This document shows, in pieces, positions 10,635-20,362 of a stretch of DNA of 64,000 nt. The notes under the pieces are model-generated. The model saw nothing but the letters and a program-made list of their open reading frames with translations. It did no database searches and was not told the origin of the DNA. The position numbers and the translations under genes are program-made. This DNA comes from Bradyrhizobium xenonodulans (lineage in GTDB: Bacteria > Pseudomonadota > Alphaproteobacteria > Rhizobiales > Xanthobacteraceae). The stretch is taken from NCBI RefSeq assembly GCF_027594865.1, contig NZ_CP089391.1, forward strand, positions 7,284,501 through 7,348,500, read 5' to 3'. The first letter of the stretch is position 1; the number at the start of each line of letters is the position of its first letter.

Positions 10635-11686
10635 CTCGAGGCACGGGCTTGATCTCGAATGGCAGCACGCTCCGACGCTTTCGGAAGGCCCGCCCCTAAC
10701 GAGGCATCTTGACTGTCTTTTTGATTTGCTCCTGCTGAAGCGCAACCTCGAAGCCCGTTATCCTGATAACCGACGGAGAGGCGATATCTGGGCGCTCCAA
10801 GCCAATTCTGCCGACGCTCGACGCCTTGCGCCGGTCAATATCCTGCTCTCGCTGCTTAAGCGGGCCTTCGAATGTCAGGAAATTTCTGACCCGGGCCCGC
10901 GGATGGACTTGAATCGTACGTAGCGTCAGATTGTAGGTTTTCCGACACGGGCTGCGAGACTCTCTCGGCCGCGCCAAACCATCCTGACAGCGAGCAAGAA
11001 TTGCGAATGTCTGAAGCTCTTAAGGTTGCGCTGCAAACTCATCACGCGTCTTGCGGCGGCACGTTGTTGAAATGGCCGATGCGCCAGGCGGGAGAACCAT
11101 CGCCGCCCGCCTTCGCCGGGAGCAAGTCGGTCACTCGGAGAGCAGGGATGGCCGTCTTCGCCTCGCCCCTGCCGGATGGGAGAACCATCAGAATTCAGGT
11201 TCCACATCCGAGGCTACGCCGGTATTCGTTAGGCGAGGTGAATGCAGACCACGCTGGCTCGCACCACATGCGTGACTGGTGCCAATGCCGGGATGCACCG
11301 GCCAATGTTCACGGTCTCTCGATAGGCTGCAGCGTCGGGAGCGCACGTGACTCGGTTTTGGGGATCGCCAGGGTTCGGCATGTGTTTTCGAAAGACGTAT
11401 ATTGTCGCGTTGGGAGCGTTGGCGGGCAAATGCGCGAGGGTATCGTCACGGCCCTCGATCCCTTCAATGATTCGGACCCTACCTGCTGACGCCAAGATCA
11501 CCACGAGCGTCCGCAGCGGACGGCCGAAGGTACCAATAGGCCGATGGACGGATCGGATAGATTGGTCGTTGACGACTGTTGTTCTGCGTCAGTTCCGGCT
11601 TCCGGCGTTTACTCCAAAGGGAGAGCTTTACAAGAACCGCGTGGCCTCACGGTCGACGATGAGCCGCTCAATCATCCCGTCGTAGA
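10635..11686. other. Gene-poor stretch, unassigned ORFs
   Basis: The longest candidate is a 93-aa minus-strand frame at 10696-10977. Its C-terminal part (NFLTFEGPLKQREQDIDRR ... GFEVALQQEQIKKTVKMPR) looks like a charged helical protein, but I do not recognise it. The plus-strand frames at 11001-11489 have no domain. Nothing else is supported here. Confidence 0.35.
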
Positions 11687-11704
11687 TTGGCGAAAGACGA
11701 TGAA

Positions 11705-12400
11705 ATGCGAACGCTACTTGTTGATCATCAAACCGCCTTTGCGCGCGCTGTCCAAGGAGCACTCGTGGAGTGTGGGTTCGCCGTCGATGTGACACGCACT
11801 CTGGACGAAGCGGCGGCAGCTCTTGATTGCGCATGCTATGACATTCTTCTTCTCGAACTGGCTCTACCGGATGGAGACGGCTTGGACTGGCTGAAGCAAT
11901 TGAGGCGGAACGGAAAATCGATGCCCGCGATGGTGATAAGCGGGCTCAACGATCTCGATCTCCGAATTGCAAGCTTCAACGGTGGGGCGGACGATTTCCT
12001 GCCAAAGCCGCTGTCTACTGTTGAGCTCATCGCCCGGATGCGAGCCATTCTGCGGCGATCGAAGCAAATGACGGCCCCGCTCATCATATTTGGGAATGTC
12101 GAATTCGACCCGATTGCCCGGCAAGCCTGGGTGGACGGACGGCCGCTCCGCATCGCGCATCGTGAACTGTGCGTTCTTGAGTATCTGCTCAGCCATGCTG
12201 GGCGCACGGTGCCGCGCGCCTCACTGGAGGATAGCATCTATTCATTCGACCGTGAGGTCTCGACCAATGCGCTTGAGGCGGCAATCTATCGCTTGCGCGG
12301 ACATTTGAGGCGATCCGCCGCGACGCTACGGATCAGGTCCGCGCGCAGCATCGGCTACTCTCTTGAATTAAATAGCGCGCATCCACCGCGCCATGGGTAG
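11705..12400 (+). CDS. OmpR-family response regulator with Glu at the phosphosite
   Basis: The protein has an N-terminal receiver (residues ~2-118 from the ATG at 11705) and a C-terminal winged helix of the OmpR/PhoB type (~130-225; AHRELCVLEYLLSHAGRTV, STNALEAAIYRLRGHLRR, SARSIGYSL). It should bind DNA as a transcription factor. The segment that normally holds the phosphoacceptor aspartate reads YDILLLELALPDGDG, with a GAA codon giving Glu51. The acidic pair near the N terminus is reduced to VDH, while the switch lysine (FLPKPLS) remains. This suggests phosphorylation-independent activity. No kinase gene is adjacent. An in-frame TTG at 11687 could add six residues. The target is unknown. Confidence 0.85.
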   Translation: MRTLLVDHQTAFARAVQGALVECGFAVDVTRTLDEAAAALDCACYDILLLELALPDGDGLDWLKQLRRNGKSMPAMVISGLNDLDLRIASFNGGADDFLPKPLSTVELIARMRAILRRSKQMTAPLIIFGNVEFDPIARQAWVDGRPLRIAHRELCVLEYLLSHAGRTVPRASLEDSIYSFDREVSTNALEAAIYRLRGHLRRSAATLRIRSARSIGYSLELNSAHPPRHG

Positions 12401-13240
12401 AACTTGAAAGCAAGACTTCCATCGTTTGTGACCATGATTCCCACGAAGATCGATGGTCAATCACCTTTGGCGCTCCTGGTGTTCCCCCTGCTCAATCCTT
12501 CTTCCCCTTTACGGCCCTTCTGCAAGGTTCACTTACTGCCGCAGCCCGGATCAAGCGGGACGCTCGACTGGCGTAGCCGACCGGCAGCGTGTTCCATCAA
12601 GACCTAGATGGACTGCTCTTCCGGAACTCTCCCCTCGTCGTCTGTCTCCTCTGGCGAACTGGGCCCAAACTTAAACCTGACTCCGTTTCAGCAGTAGCAG
12701 GTCACCTTATTTGTCCGAACGGCGGCGGCCATGCGGGAGGCGATTCATGTCGAGGCGATGCTTTTTCTACATCCGCCTTCGCGGAACCGTCTCGGTGGAT
12801 GACGAACGCACTGAACTCGCGAGGGCGTTGGAAGCGGATGACTAGGGACCTCGGATCGCGAGTGAGATCAGCATGAATGATTGGCACTACCGCGAAGCCG
12901 ACGTACTGGCGTGGATGCGGACGGCCGCATGATGGCGCGCCATCCGTTCATCGCAACCTGCAAAGCAAGGTCGCCAACCGGTCGCCCCTCAGAGCTAGAC
13001 AATCAAACTCTGTACCACTCGCTGAGTGCCAGCTTACGGTCGAAACAGAGGTTTACAACAGCACCGCTCGATCGCAACTCTATCGAATCAGCATCCGAAC
13101 TGGCCTACGAACCGTGCCCGGATGAACCGACAACGGTTATCGATCCGATTATAGAGTTCCGCCTGGCCGACCAACGTTCCACTCAGCAGACGTCGCGGCG
13201 ACTTGGTTGCTTGACCTGCACCTGAACTGAGCGCTCCACG
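12401..13240. other. Intergenic region with one short candidate ORF
   Basis: There is no long gene between the response regulator and the chemoreceptor. The only supported item is the short DUF6894-like frame at 12747-12845. Other frames lack ribosome sites and family features. Confidence 0.5.
12747..12845 (+). CDS. Short DUF6894-like protein, probably truncated
   Basis: A 32-aa frame (MSRRCFFYIRLRGTVSVDDE, then RTELARALEADD) starts seven bases after a strong GGGAGG ribosome site. It resembles the N-terminal half of the small DUF6894 proteins common in Bradyrhizobium (pattern MPRYFFxIRDG ... DEEGxEL). The family is usually 65-80 residues, so a premature stop is likely. Function unknown. Confidence 0.4.
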   Translation: MSRRCFFYIRLRGTVSVDDERTELARALEADD

Positions 13241-14629
13241 TTACGCCGAGATCTTGATCAAGAAGTCGCTGACCTGCCCCTGCAATGAAACGATATTGCT
13301 GCTCAAATTCTCCATCTTCCCAACGGCCTGCCCCGCCGATGAGCCAGAGGCACGCGAGGCATCGTTGAGTTGGTCAATATCTCGGGACGCTTCGCGCATA
13401 TCTGCACTGATGTTGGTAATGCTTCGCGAGATGTCGTTCGTTACGATCGACTGCTCCTCGATCGCCGCCGATATGCTGTTGGATATCTCCTGCAACTTGT
13501 CGATGATGCCGGCGATGTCACTCATCGACGCAGTCGCCAGTTCCGTCCTTTGTTGAATGGCAAGAATTTGAGCATCAACCTCGCTCGTCGCTTTTGCAGC
13601 CTGCGCGGCAAGGTTCTTCACTTCCCCAGCCACCACTGCAAAGCCTCGCCCCGCTTCGCCGGCTCGCGCTGCCTCGATGGTTGCGTTGAGCGCCAGCAAA
13701 TTGGTTTGCGAGGCTATGCCCTCGATCATTTGGACGACGCTGCTGATCTTCGCCACCGAAGCAACGAGCTCACCTAACGTTGCTTCAGCGTGTCCGGTCT
13801 TGTCGCGCGCGGTTTGCGAAATGTTCGCGGCCGTCGAAACTTGTCGGCTGATTTCCGCAATCGAAGCCGAGAACTCCTGAGCGGCCGAAGCAACGGCGGT
13901 CGAGTTTCCTTCGGTCTTTTTCACCATCTCTGTCATGGCTTCAGTGCGAAGACAGACATCGCCCGTTGAAGCTGTAATTTCCGATGCGACCGCGTGCATG
14001 TCCTGCATTGAGCTCGCCACAACGTTGACGACCCGCGACACATCGCTATCAAATCTCTTCGCAAGACTCAGCCTCTCTTCCCGCATCCGAACCAGGTCGG
14101 TTATATCCTGCCATACACACACGACTACCGGACGGCCGGTGAATTCCGAAACAACAAGACTTATCCTGACCGGAATGGAGGATTGATCTTTGCGCTGAAG
14201 CCACCATTCGATCGCCACGTGTCCCGACCGCGTCACAACCTCATTGGTCTGCTCGAACATCTGCGCAACAGTCTTGCCGTTCGGTTGAGGATCCAGCGAA
14301 AGCGAGGCGATACTCAACCCTTTCAACTCTTCTCCACTGGAACACCCGAGCATGTTGGCTGCAGCGTCGTTGGCGAGCACACACTTGTCCGCATCATAGA
14401 CCGTGATACCATCCTTGATCGTTTCGAAAGCCTTGATCGCCATCGCTTCGTCCAAGGTCACTGCGGGCGCCTCTCCTCTCCTCGACGTCACGACGGAAAG
14501 GACCAACATAAATCCGCCAAGAACGAGCGCGCCCCAGAAGTGCGGTGATAGCAAGTCTGCATTAGCCGCAACCGTCGCTGCCGGGACAGACAATGCCAGA
14601 GCGAGACTTGATATCCGACTGTGCCACAT
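13241..14629 (-). CDS. PAS-domain methyl-accepting chemotaxis protein
   Basis: A chemoreceptor-like signal transducer feeding the CheA/CheW pathway. From the ATG at 14629 ([18 protein letters not shown]) there are two short hydrophobic segments (residues ~5-25 and ~32-50). A PAS domain follows (~65-180: [20 protein letters not shown] ... [15 protein letters not shown]), then a long coiled-coil signalling domain with the hairpin tip [20 protein letters not shown]. The short periplasmic part and cytoplasmic PAS suggest internal sensing such as redox or energy taxis. An upstream TTG at 14680 would add 17 residues. The frame is intact, unlike the second chemoreceptor at 26.7-28.7 kb. Confidence 0.88.
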   Translation of the reverse strand: MWHSRISSLALALSVPAATVAANADLLSPHFWGALVLGGFMLVLSVVTSRRGEAPAVTLDEAMAIKAFETIKDGITVYDADKCVLANDAAANMLGCSSGEELKGLSIASLSLDPQPNGKTVAQMFEQTNEVVTRSGHVAIEWWLQRKDQSSIPVRISLVVSEFTGRPVVVCVWQDITDLVRMREERLSLAKRFDSDVSRVVNVVASSMQDMHAVASEITASTGDVCLRTEAMTEMVKKTEGNSTAVASAAQEFSASIAEISRQVSTAANISQTARDKTGHAEATLGELVASVAKISSVVQMIEGIASQTNLLALNATIEAARAGEAGRGFAVVAGEVKNLAAQAAKATSEVDAQILAIQQRTELATASMSDIAGIIDKLQEISNSISAAIEEQSIVTNDISRSITNISADMREASRDIDQLNDASRASGSSAGQAVGKMENLSSNIVSLQGQVSDFLIKISA

Positions 14630-14799
14630 ATTTCTAATTCCCCAATTGAATCCGGCGCAAGTGGTCGTATCGAACCTCAATTAAGACTTCTCTTACGTGA
14701 CTGTCCTGTCGGCAACGCTGCGTGCATTTTTACATATATCACCTTCTAAACAACGAGACCGACCTCGATCCAACCCACATGGGACGCAGCAAGATTTGA

Positions 14800-15420
14800 T
14801 CAAACGACAGAAGCAACGGCGACTACAAACCTGATGAGTAAGCCCAGCTCGAACTCAGCTATGGCTGCACGTCCCAGAATGAGCGCGGCGATCTGCCTTC
14901 GGTTAGCAGCGGTTCGCATTTCTTCCGGTAGTGCGGCAACTGCATCATCAAAGATTCGTGCCAAAACCGATAGCTGTTCTGGTTCGCATACGCTGCGGTA
15001 GTCCTGTATGACTCGCCCAGCTCCACTACTTATGACCGCGCCGCCGGCTCGCTCGTCGCGGTTTACCCATAGACCGAGCGCTGCGGTTATGAGCTCGATT
15101 GTGAGCTCATTCAGCAGTTGGGTCGCCTCTTGCCCGTTTTTGCCGTCATTTATTAGCCCTGCCAGCTCTTCGATTTGGAGCTCGATGCTCCGCTTAAGGT
15201 CCTGGACACGCGAGTTGCAACGAGGACTATGCACGATGCGTTCTACAGCGCGCGGCTCTACTGGACTTGTCCTCACCGGGACGACGAAAAACCTTTGACG
15301 CGTCTGCGCAGGTGAAACGAGAGAAGTCGAAGGGGTAGCGCACAAAGCACCGTCGCTCGATACGCTCGTTTCAGGCGCCCGACTGGCCGCTTCGGTAGAC
15401 CCGTCCCCACTCATACTCAT
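14800..15420 (-). CDS. Unknown protein downstream of a nod box
   Basis: A 206-aa protein starting MSMSGDGSTEAASRAPETSV, with a GAGG ribosome site seven bases before the ATG at 15420. The first ~70 residues are Ser/Pro-rich and probably disordered, and the rest is helical. The C-terminal part contains FDDAVAALPEEMRTAANRRQ followed by IAALILGRA. The same pattern (DDAV-x2-LP-x3-RT ... IL-x2-A) appears in the 99-aa protein at 20363, so both share a small domain seen in rhizobial hypothetical proteins. A nod box lies 168 bp upstream in the right orientation, so flavonoid/NodD induction is inferred. No enzymatic motif is visible. Confidence 0.65.
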   Translation of the reverse strand: MSMSGDGSTEAASRAPETSVSSDGALCATPSTSLVSPAQTRQRFFVVPVRTSPVEPRAVERIVHSPRCNSRVQDLKRSIELQIEELAGLINDGKNGQEATQLLNELTIELITAALGLWVNRDERAGGAVISSGAGRVIQDYRSVCEPEQLSVLARIFDDAVAALPEEMRTAANRRQIAALILGRAAIAEFELGLLIRFVVAVASVV

Positions 15421-15587
15421 GACTGCCTCATGCACCCTTCTGGCACGCGAATTAAAAGATAGAGACTAGCCGACCAGCCGATTGCGTAGGGCTGCCCGAC
15501 TGCCTCATCAATCGACAATCGACCTAGACGACCTGCGGCGTCTCAGCTCGAAATTCACCGGCGCGATGAGTATCCAGCGTTTAAGTC

Positions 15588-15634
15588 GATCGGTAAAATC
15601 GATTGTTATGATCGAATGTATCCACGGCATCGAT
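15588..15634 (-). promoter_or_regulatory. Nod box (NodD-binding site)
   Basis: The minus strand has the full nod-box layout. It runs ATCGAT, GTGGATA, then ATC and the hallmark AACAATCGATTTTACCGATC, matching the consensus ATCCAT-N-GATG-N-ATCNAAACAATCGATTTTACCAATC. It points toward the unknown gene at 14800-15420. Confidence 0.82.
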
Positions 15635-15775
15635 ATAAAGGCGGATCGCTATACGAAGCCATAGATAGTCTGGTCTTGGCTTGAATGGCCAGATGCGTCC
15701 CAAGGGCACGCCGAAAGGCGTTGAGCTCGCTTGCGAGCCCTGCCCCACTGAGGGCTAGATGGATCCGGCCGCACT

Positions 15776-15805
15776 AAAAAGGGCCCGACCCTTTTGGGGC
15801 CGGGC
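15776..15805 (-). terminator. Rho-independent terminator (minus strand)
   Basis: Read on the minus strand, a GC-rich stem (GCCCGGCCCC / GGGTCGGGC around an AAAA loop, one bulge) is followed by five T residues. It would end leftward transcripts coming from the nod box at 16233-16281. Confidence 0.6.
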
Positions 15806-16066
15806 GAAGTTTAGTCTGGGAGGAGCGATGTACAAGACATCGCACCAGCTTCCGTCGGCAGAGGGAGGACACCGGCGGTTCATTTACGGCGAGGGCATTC
15901 GCCGTTAACCTTGGCCACGAGCAGGCTGATATCCATGACGAACACAACGTGCTGTCGCGGCTGACTGCTCTATGGAAAATGCGCTTCAAGCAATTCGGCC
16001 CAACACTTGCGCGTAGGCAAGTCGACAGCGGCGTCTATATTTCTTCACGAAGCCTTCTGCAAAACG

Positions 16067-16225
16067 TCAAATGAATGCCGTTCGCCGGATGACGTTCGTC
16101 GAAAAGCGGCGCGATGACAGGCGCGTCAAGAACCGACGACCGCTATCTGAGACGGCGCTCACATGGATACGAGGCAAACCGGCCTGATGGTCTATTTCTC
16201 CGACTGAGCGTTTGTTATCCGCCAT
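16067..16225 (-). CDS. Short ORF behind the second nod box
   Basis: A 52-aa frame opens with MADNKRSVGEIDHQAGLPRI eight bases downstream of the nod box and ends at 16067. It is basic (RRFLTRLSSRRFSTNVIRR), has no recognisable domain and no clear ribosome site. It is listed only because of its position; it may be a remnant of a former nod-box gene. Confidence 0.3.
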   Translation of the reverse strand: MADNKRSVGEIDHQAGLPRIHVSAVSDSGRRFLTRLSSRRFSTNVIRRTAFI

Positions 16226-16232
16226 TTCGTAC

Positions 16233-16281
16233 GACTGGTAAAATCGATTGTGTCGATGGAGGACATCCAGAATTTGAATAG
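16233..16281 (-). promoter_or_regulatory. Second nod box (NodD-binding site)
   Basis: The minus strand reads TATTCAAATTCTGGATG, then ATCGACACAATCGATTTTAC and CAGTC, a strong match to the nod-box consensus including the 3' ATCGATTTTACC block. It points left, away from nodP. Confidence 0.82.
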
Positions 16282-16577
16282 AGACAACCGCTTCAGGTGT
16301 TGATCTTGATCTCCTCATCTCATAACCAATGGCTTCGAGCACTCAGGTCAGATGCTTCGTTCCTGGTGCCACCTATTCTACTTTTCCGTTCTCGATCGTT
16401 CGGCGTGGCACGGAAACGAAAGCTACACGTAAGCAAGACACTTGATCCGGATGAGTTTCGAAAGCTCGCGGATAATCGGCGTGATTGCTGTTCAACGTTA
16501 CGGACCCTGAGAGCGGCCCCATGAGCTATGGCAAGTTAGATTATCGAAACGGCGACTTGCCGCGCGGGGAACCGCAG

Positions 16578-17522
16578 ATGCTCAGAATGAACGCACAAAA
16601 TATCACTGAACCACAGACGCGCACGCTGCCGCGGCATCTGCGGCGGCTGGAGGCCGAGTCCATCGAGATCATGCGCGAAGTCGTTGCCGAATTTAGTAAG
16701 CCCGTAATGCTCTATTCGATCGGCAAGGATTCGAGCGTCATGCTGCACCTGGCGCAGAAGGCGTTCTATCCGGCGAAGGTCCCGTTTCCGCTGTTGCATG
16801 TCGACACGACCTGGAAGTTTCGCGAGATGATCAGCTTTCGCGACGGGACGGCCCAGCGTCTCGGCATCAACCTGATCGTTCATGTGAACCAGGACGGGAT
16901 CGAGCGCGGCATTAACCCAATAGAGTCCGGATCGACGCTGCACACGCAGGTGATGAAGACAGATGCGCTCAAGCAGGCGCTCGACCTTTACGGCTTTGAC
17001 GCGGCGTTCGGGGGCGCCCGGCGCGATGAGGAAAAAAGCCGGGCGAAGGAGCGCATCTTCTCCTTCCGTTCGCAGGGACATGTCTGGGACCCGCGCAACC
17101 AGAGGCCGGAGCTGTGGAATCTCTTCAACACTCGCAGCCGGAACGGCGAGACAATGCGCGTGTTTGCCATTTCGAATTGGACGGAACTCGACGTATGGGA
17201 ATACATCATGCTGGAGAACATTCCGGTTGTTCCGCTTTATTTCGCAAAACAGCGGTGGGTGGTCCATCGCAATGGCACGCTGATCATGGTGGATGATGAG
17301 CGCCTGCCCTTGGCTCCTGACGAGACGCCCGAGCTCAAGATGATGCGTTTCCGCACGCTTGGTTGCTATCCGCTGAGCGGCGCCATCGAGTCTGACGCCG
17401 CCACCATCAAGGACATCGTCGCGGAAATGCAGGTTGCGACGCTCTCCGAGCGTCAGGGACGGCTGATCGATACCGATGAGGTGGCATCGATGGAGAAAAA
17501 GAAGCGGGAAGGCTACTTCTGA
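16578..17522 (+). CDS. nodP: NodP/CysD, sulfate adenylyltransferase subunit 2
   Basis: Small subunit of ATP sulfurylase, which makes adenosine 5'-phosphosulfate from ATP and sulfate. Family features include the PP-loop [33 protein letters not shown], the [20 protein letters not shown] block, [21 protein letters not shown] and the ending [11 protein letters not shown]. The frame is open from a TTG at 16485. The ATG at 16578 after GGGGAA gives 314 aa, close to the ~302 of the family. It is followed without a gap by nodQ. In rhizobia such pairs supply activated sulfate for Nod-factor sulfation. The symbiosis-island context favours nodP, but a role as housekeeping cysD is possible. Confidence 0.93.
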   Translation: MLRMNAQNITEPQTRTLPRHLRRLEAESIEIMREVVAEFSKPVMLYSIGKDSSVMLHLAQKAFYPAKVPFPLLHVDTTWKFREMISFRDGTAQRLGINLIVHVNQDGIERGINPIESGSTLHTQVMKTDALKQALDLYGFDAAFGGARRDEEKSRAKERIFSFRSQGHVWDPRNQRPELWNLFNTRSRNGETMRVFAISNWTELDVWEYIMLENIPVVPLYFAKQRWVVHRNGTLIMVDDERLPLAPDETPELKMMRFRTLGCYPLSGAIESDAATIKDIVAEMQVATLSERQGRLIDTDEVASMEKKKREGYF

Positions 17523-19427
17523 ATGGATACTGATGCGCTGCGAGAGCTCACCTTCACCGACAGCAAGGATCAGCTTCGCTTCATCACCTGCGGCTCGGTG
17601 GACGATGGAAAGTCGACGCTAATCGGCCGGTTTCTGCACGACAGCAAGGCGATCTATGAGGATCAGCTGCAGGCGCTTGCGCGCGACAGCGTCAAGCACG
17701 GCACAACCGGAGATGATATCGACTTTGCCCTGCTGGTCGATGGACTCGAGGCCGAACGCGAACAGGGCATCACCATCGATGTCGCCTATCGCTTCTTCAC
17801 CACGCCGCGCCGATCGTTCATGGTGGCCGATACGCCCGGTCACGAACAGTATACGCGTAACATGGCGACCGGCGCCTCCAATGCCCAGCTCGCGGTCATC
17901 CTGATCGATGCGCGCAAAAGCGTCCTAGTGCAGACCAAGCGCCACTCCTACATTTGCTCGCTCCTGGGCATCCGGCACGTGGTCGTGGCCCTGAACAAGA
18001 TGGATCTGGTCGATTACCGCAAGGAAGTGTTTGATCGCATCGTGGACGACTATGTCGATTTCGCTTCGAACCTCGGCTTCACGTCGATCGCGGCTATCCC
18101 GATCTCCGCACGATACGGCGACAACATCATCCGCCTGTCCCGCAATACCGACTGGTTTCACGGCCCTTGCCTATTGGACTATCTCGAGAATATCGACATC
18201 CAGTCCGAGACGGCCGGCTTGCCCTTCCGTTTCCCGGTACAATGGGTGAACCGGCCGAATTTGGATTTCCGCGGCTACGCTGGAACGGTGGTCTCCGGCA
18301 GCATTGCGGTCGGCGACGAAATCGTTATTCCGGCATCGGGACGCAATTCGCGCGTCAAGCAGATCGTGACGTACGATGGCGACCTTGTGCGCGCCGAAGC
18401 CGGTGATGCGGTGACCATTACGCTGACCGACGAGATCGACATCGGCCGCGGAGATATCATCGCTAAGCCGACGGAACGACCGGAGGTCGCTGATCAGTTT
18501 GCCGCCCACCTGATCTGGATGGACCAGGAGCCCATGGTCCCGGGCCGGTCCTATGCCCTCCGGATCGGCACGCAATCGATTGCGTCCGGCAGCATCACGG
18601 CGATGAAATACCGGATCGACGTCAACACCGGCGCGCACGTGGCAGCCCGCACTTTGAGCCTCAATGAAATCGGCTTCTGCAATATTGCAACCGTACAGCC
18701 GGCAGCCTTCGATGCCTATGAAGCGAATCGGCGCACCGGTTCCTTCATCGTGATCGACCGCGACACCAACCGGACCGTCGGCGCTGGCATGATTGCCTTC
18801 CCCTTGCGGCGTGCCGCCAACATAGCCTGGCAGCCGCTCTCACTCGGCAAGAAGGAGCGCGCCGCTCTCAAGCACCAAAGACCCTGCATCATCTGGTTTA
18901 CCGGGTTTTCCGGCGCGGGCAAATCGACCATCGCCAACCTCGTCGACCAGAAGCTATTTGCGATGTCGTATCACACCATGCTCTTGGACGGCGACAATCT
19001 CAGGCACGGTCTCAATCGAGATCTCGGCTTCACCGAATCCGATCGGGTTGAAAACATCCGCCGCGTCGGCGAGGTGGCCAAACTGATGGCCGATAGCGGC
19101 TTGCTCGTGATCTGCTCGTTCATCTCACCCTACAAGGCCGAGCGAGACATGGTTCGCGATCTCGTGGACGACGGCGAATTCATCGAGGTCTTTGTGGACA
19201 CGCCGATCGGCGAATGCGTGCGGCGCGATCCGAAGGGGCTCTACGCCAAGGCGAAATCAGGCACGATCAGGAATTTTACCGGCATCGATGCGCCGTACGA
19301 GGCGCCGAGCGCGCCGGAGATCCATTTGACAACACTGAACCAGCAGCCGGAGCGCTTGGCCGATACGGTGCTAAACTGCCTGGCCACACGAGGGATCATC
19401 GTGCCGGCCAACCGGACGGAGAACTAG
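17523..19427 (+). CDS. nodQ: NodQ/CysNC, ATP sulfurylase GTPase subunit fused to APS kinase
   Basis: A bifunctional 634-aa protein. Residues ~15-430 form the CysN-type GTPase, which drives APS synthesis with NodP (G1 GSVDDGKSTLIGRF, G3 DTPGHEQYTRNM, G4 NKMD). Residues ~450-630 are APS kinase, making PAPS (Walker A FTGFSGAGKSTIANLVD; LLDGDNLRHGLNRDLGF; FISPYKAERDMVRDL; GLYAKAKSGTIRNFTGID). The fusion is the standard NodQ form. Its start is one base after the nodP stop, so the two are translated together. No nodH sulfotransferase is in the window. Both domains look intact. Confidence 0.95.
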   Translation: MDTDALRELTFTDSKDQLRFITCGSVDDGKSTLIGRFLHDSKAIYEDQLQALARDSVKHGTTGDDIDFALLVDGLEAEREQGITIDVAYRFFTTPRRSFMVADTPGHEQYTRNMATGASNAQLAVILIDARKSVLVQTKRHSYICSLLGIRHVVVALNKMDLVDYRKEVFDRIVDDYVDFASNLGFTSIAAIPISARYGDNIIRLSRNTDWFHGPCLLDYLENIDIQSETAGLPFRFPVQWVNRPNLDFRGYAGTVVSGSIAVGDEIVIPASGRNSRVKQIVTYDGDLVRAEAGDAVTITLTDEIDIGRGDIIAKPTERPEVADQFAAHLIWMDQEPMVPGRSYALRIGTQSIASGSITAMKYRIDVNTGAHVAARTLSLNEIGFCNIATVQPAAFDAYEANRRTGSFIVIDRDTNRTVGAGMIAFPLRRAANIAWQPLSLGKKERAALKHQRPCIIWFTGFSGAGKSTIANLVDQKLFAMSYHTMLLDGDNLRHGLNRDLGFTESDRVENIRRVGEVAKLMADSGLLVICSFISPYKAERDMVRDLVDDGEFIEVFVDTPIGECVRRDPKGLYAKAKSGTIRNFTGIDAPYEAPSAPEIHLTTLNQQPERLADTVLNCLATRGIIVPANRTEN

Positions 19428-20362
19428 CCGGCTGGGCTGTCGGAGCTGTTTGCCGAGGGACTGGCATTTCTCACCTCCAACCTGATCTGGCGGATCGGAC
19501 CAAATGCCACGCCGTCACATGATGCCGAACTCCTGCACCATCCGGCGACGTCCAGTTTTGCGGGCCCTAAGTCGCAGCGAGCTCGGATCGGTCTAGACTG
19601 GCCCGACGTTCTCAATCGTGAAAGGCTCGGTCGAACGCGGCGCGCGCTTGGTTTGGCTTCTGTGGGTAATGTCATCCGTTCCTGCGTCAGTCGGGGCATC
19701 GACGAGCAGCTGACTACGGTCACTCTTGTGAAGGACCCCTTTGTGGTGTGGTCGAGTTCGTCTCCGGCATTACCTTTACCCACACAGGCTCGTATCTGGT
19801 TCAGACGGCGTTGTCGAAAAACGGGCGGCCTGCCGGCCCGGCGCGCCGCATCGCGCCACGTGGGATAGGTACGCCCTGGCCTTTGCTGCTCCAGTCGACA
19901 AGGTTCTGAGCAGTTCTTGGGAAACGACTCTGCTGCCGAATAAGCGCCCGCATGATGTCGCCCTTACCCAAACGAGCTGCTTGCATTCGACGTTACTCGG
20001 CCGGTTCGGATAATTTACGCAGAAAAATGTCGCCGCAGGGAGATTCATTGATCACCTCTACCACGTGCTCTTGAACGGAGCTGCAGGCCGCACGATCTGC
20101 TGGGATTCGGTCGGTCGTTACACAACTCCCTCGCGACTTCGTTCTGGACAAAGCAAACCCAACAAAGAATTTGCATTCCAAGCTTCAGTGTCACCTCCGC
20201 TAAACATGTTTCTTGTATGTGTCGGGTGTGACGGCAACCAAGCCGACGGCACCAATCACTAGACGACACGGGACTATCGAACGGTGGGCTTCGACGAATC
20301 TTCGGAACACTGGCTGAGAGCCGAAGCCAACCCGCACAGATTTTATCCGTTGGATTAGCCCA
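19428..20362. other. Region downstream of nodQ, no confident gene
   Basis: Immediately after the nodQ TAG the same frame stays open for about 145 codons (PAGLSELFAEGLAFLTSNLI onward to a TAG near 19869). It contains no domain I recognise. It may be the remains of a further gene. The rest, to 20362, shows nothing. Confidence 0.4.

Larger units (their letters stand above)
15436..16484. other. Regulatory-rich region between the nod-box gene and nodP
   Basis: About 1 kb without a confident long gene. It holds two nod boxes (15588-15634 and 16233-16281), both facing left, a terminator-like hairpin at 15776-15805, and one short ORF behind the second nod box. No nod box was found directly upstream of nodP on the plus strand. 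Confidence 0.6.

Noticed and set aside
16450..16484. TtsI-box-like sequence (TTTCGAAAGCTCGCGG) upstream of nodP
   Set aside because: Only the right half matches the tts-box consensus; the GTCAG left half is poor, and nodP is not a known type III target.
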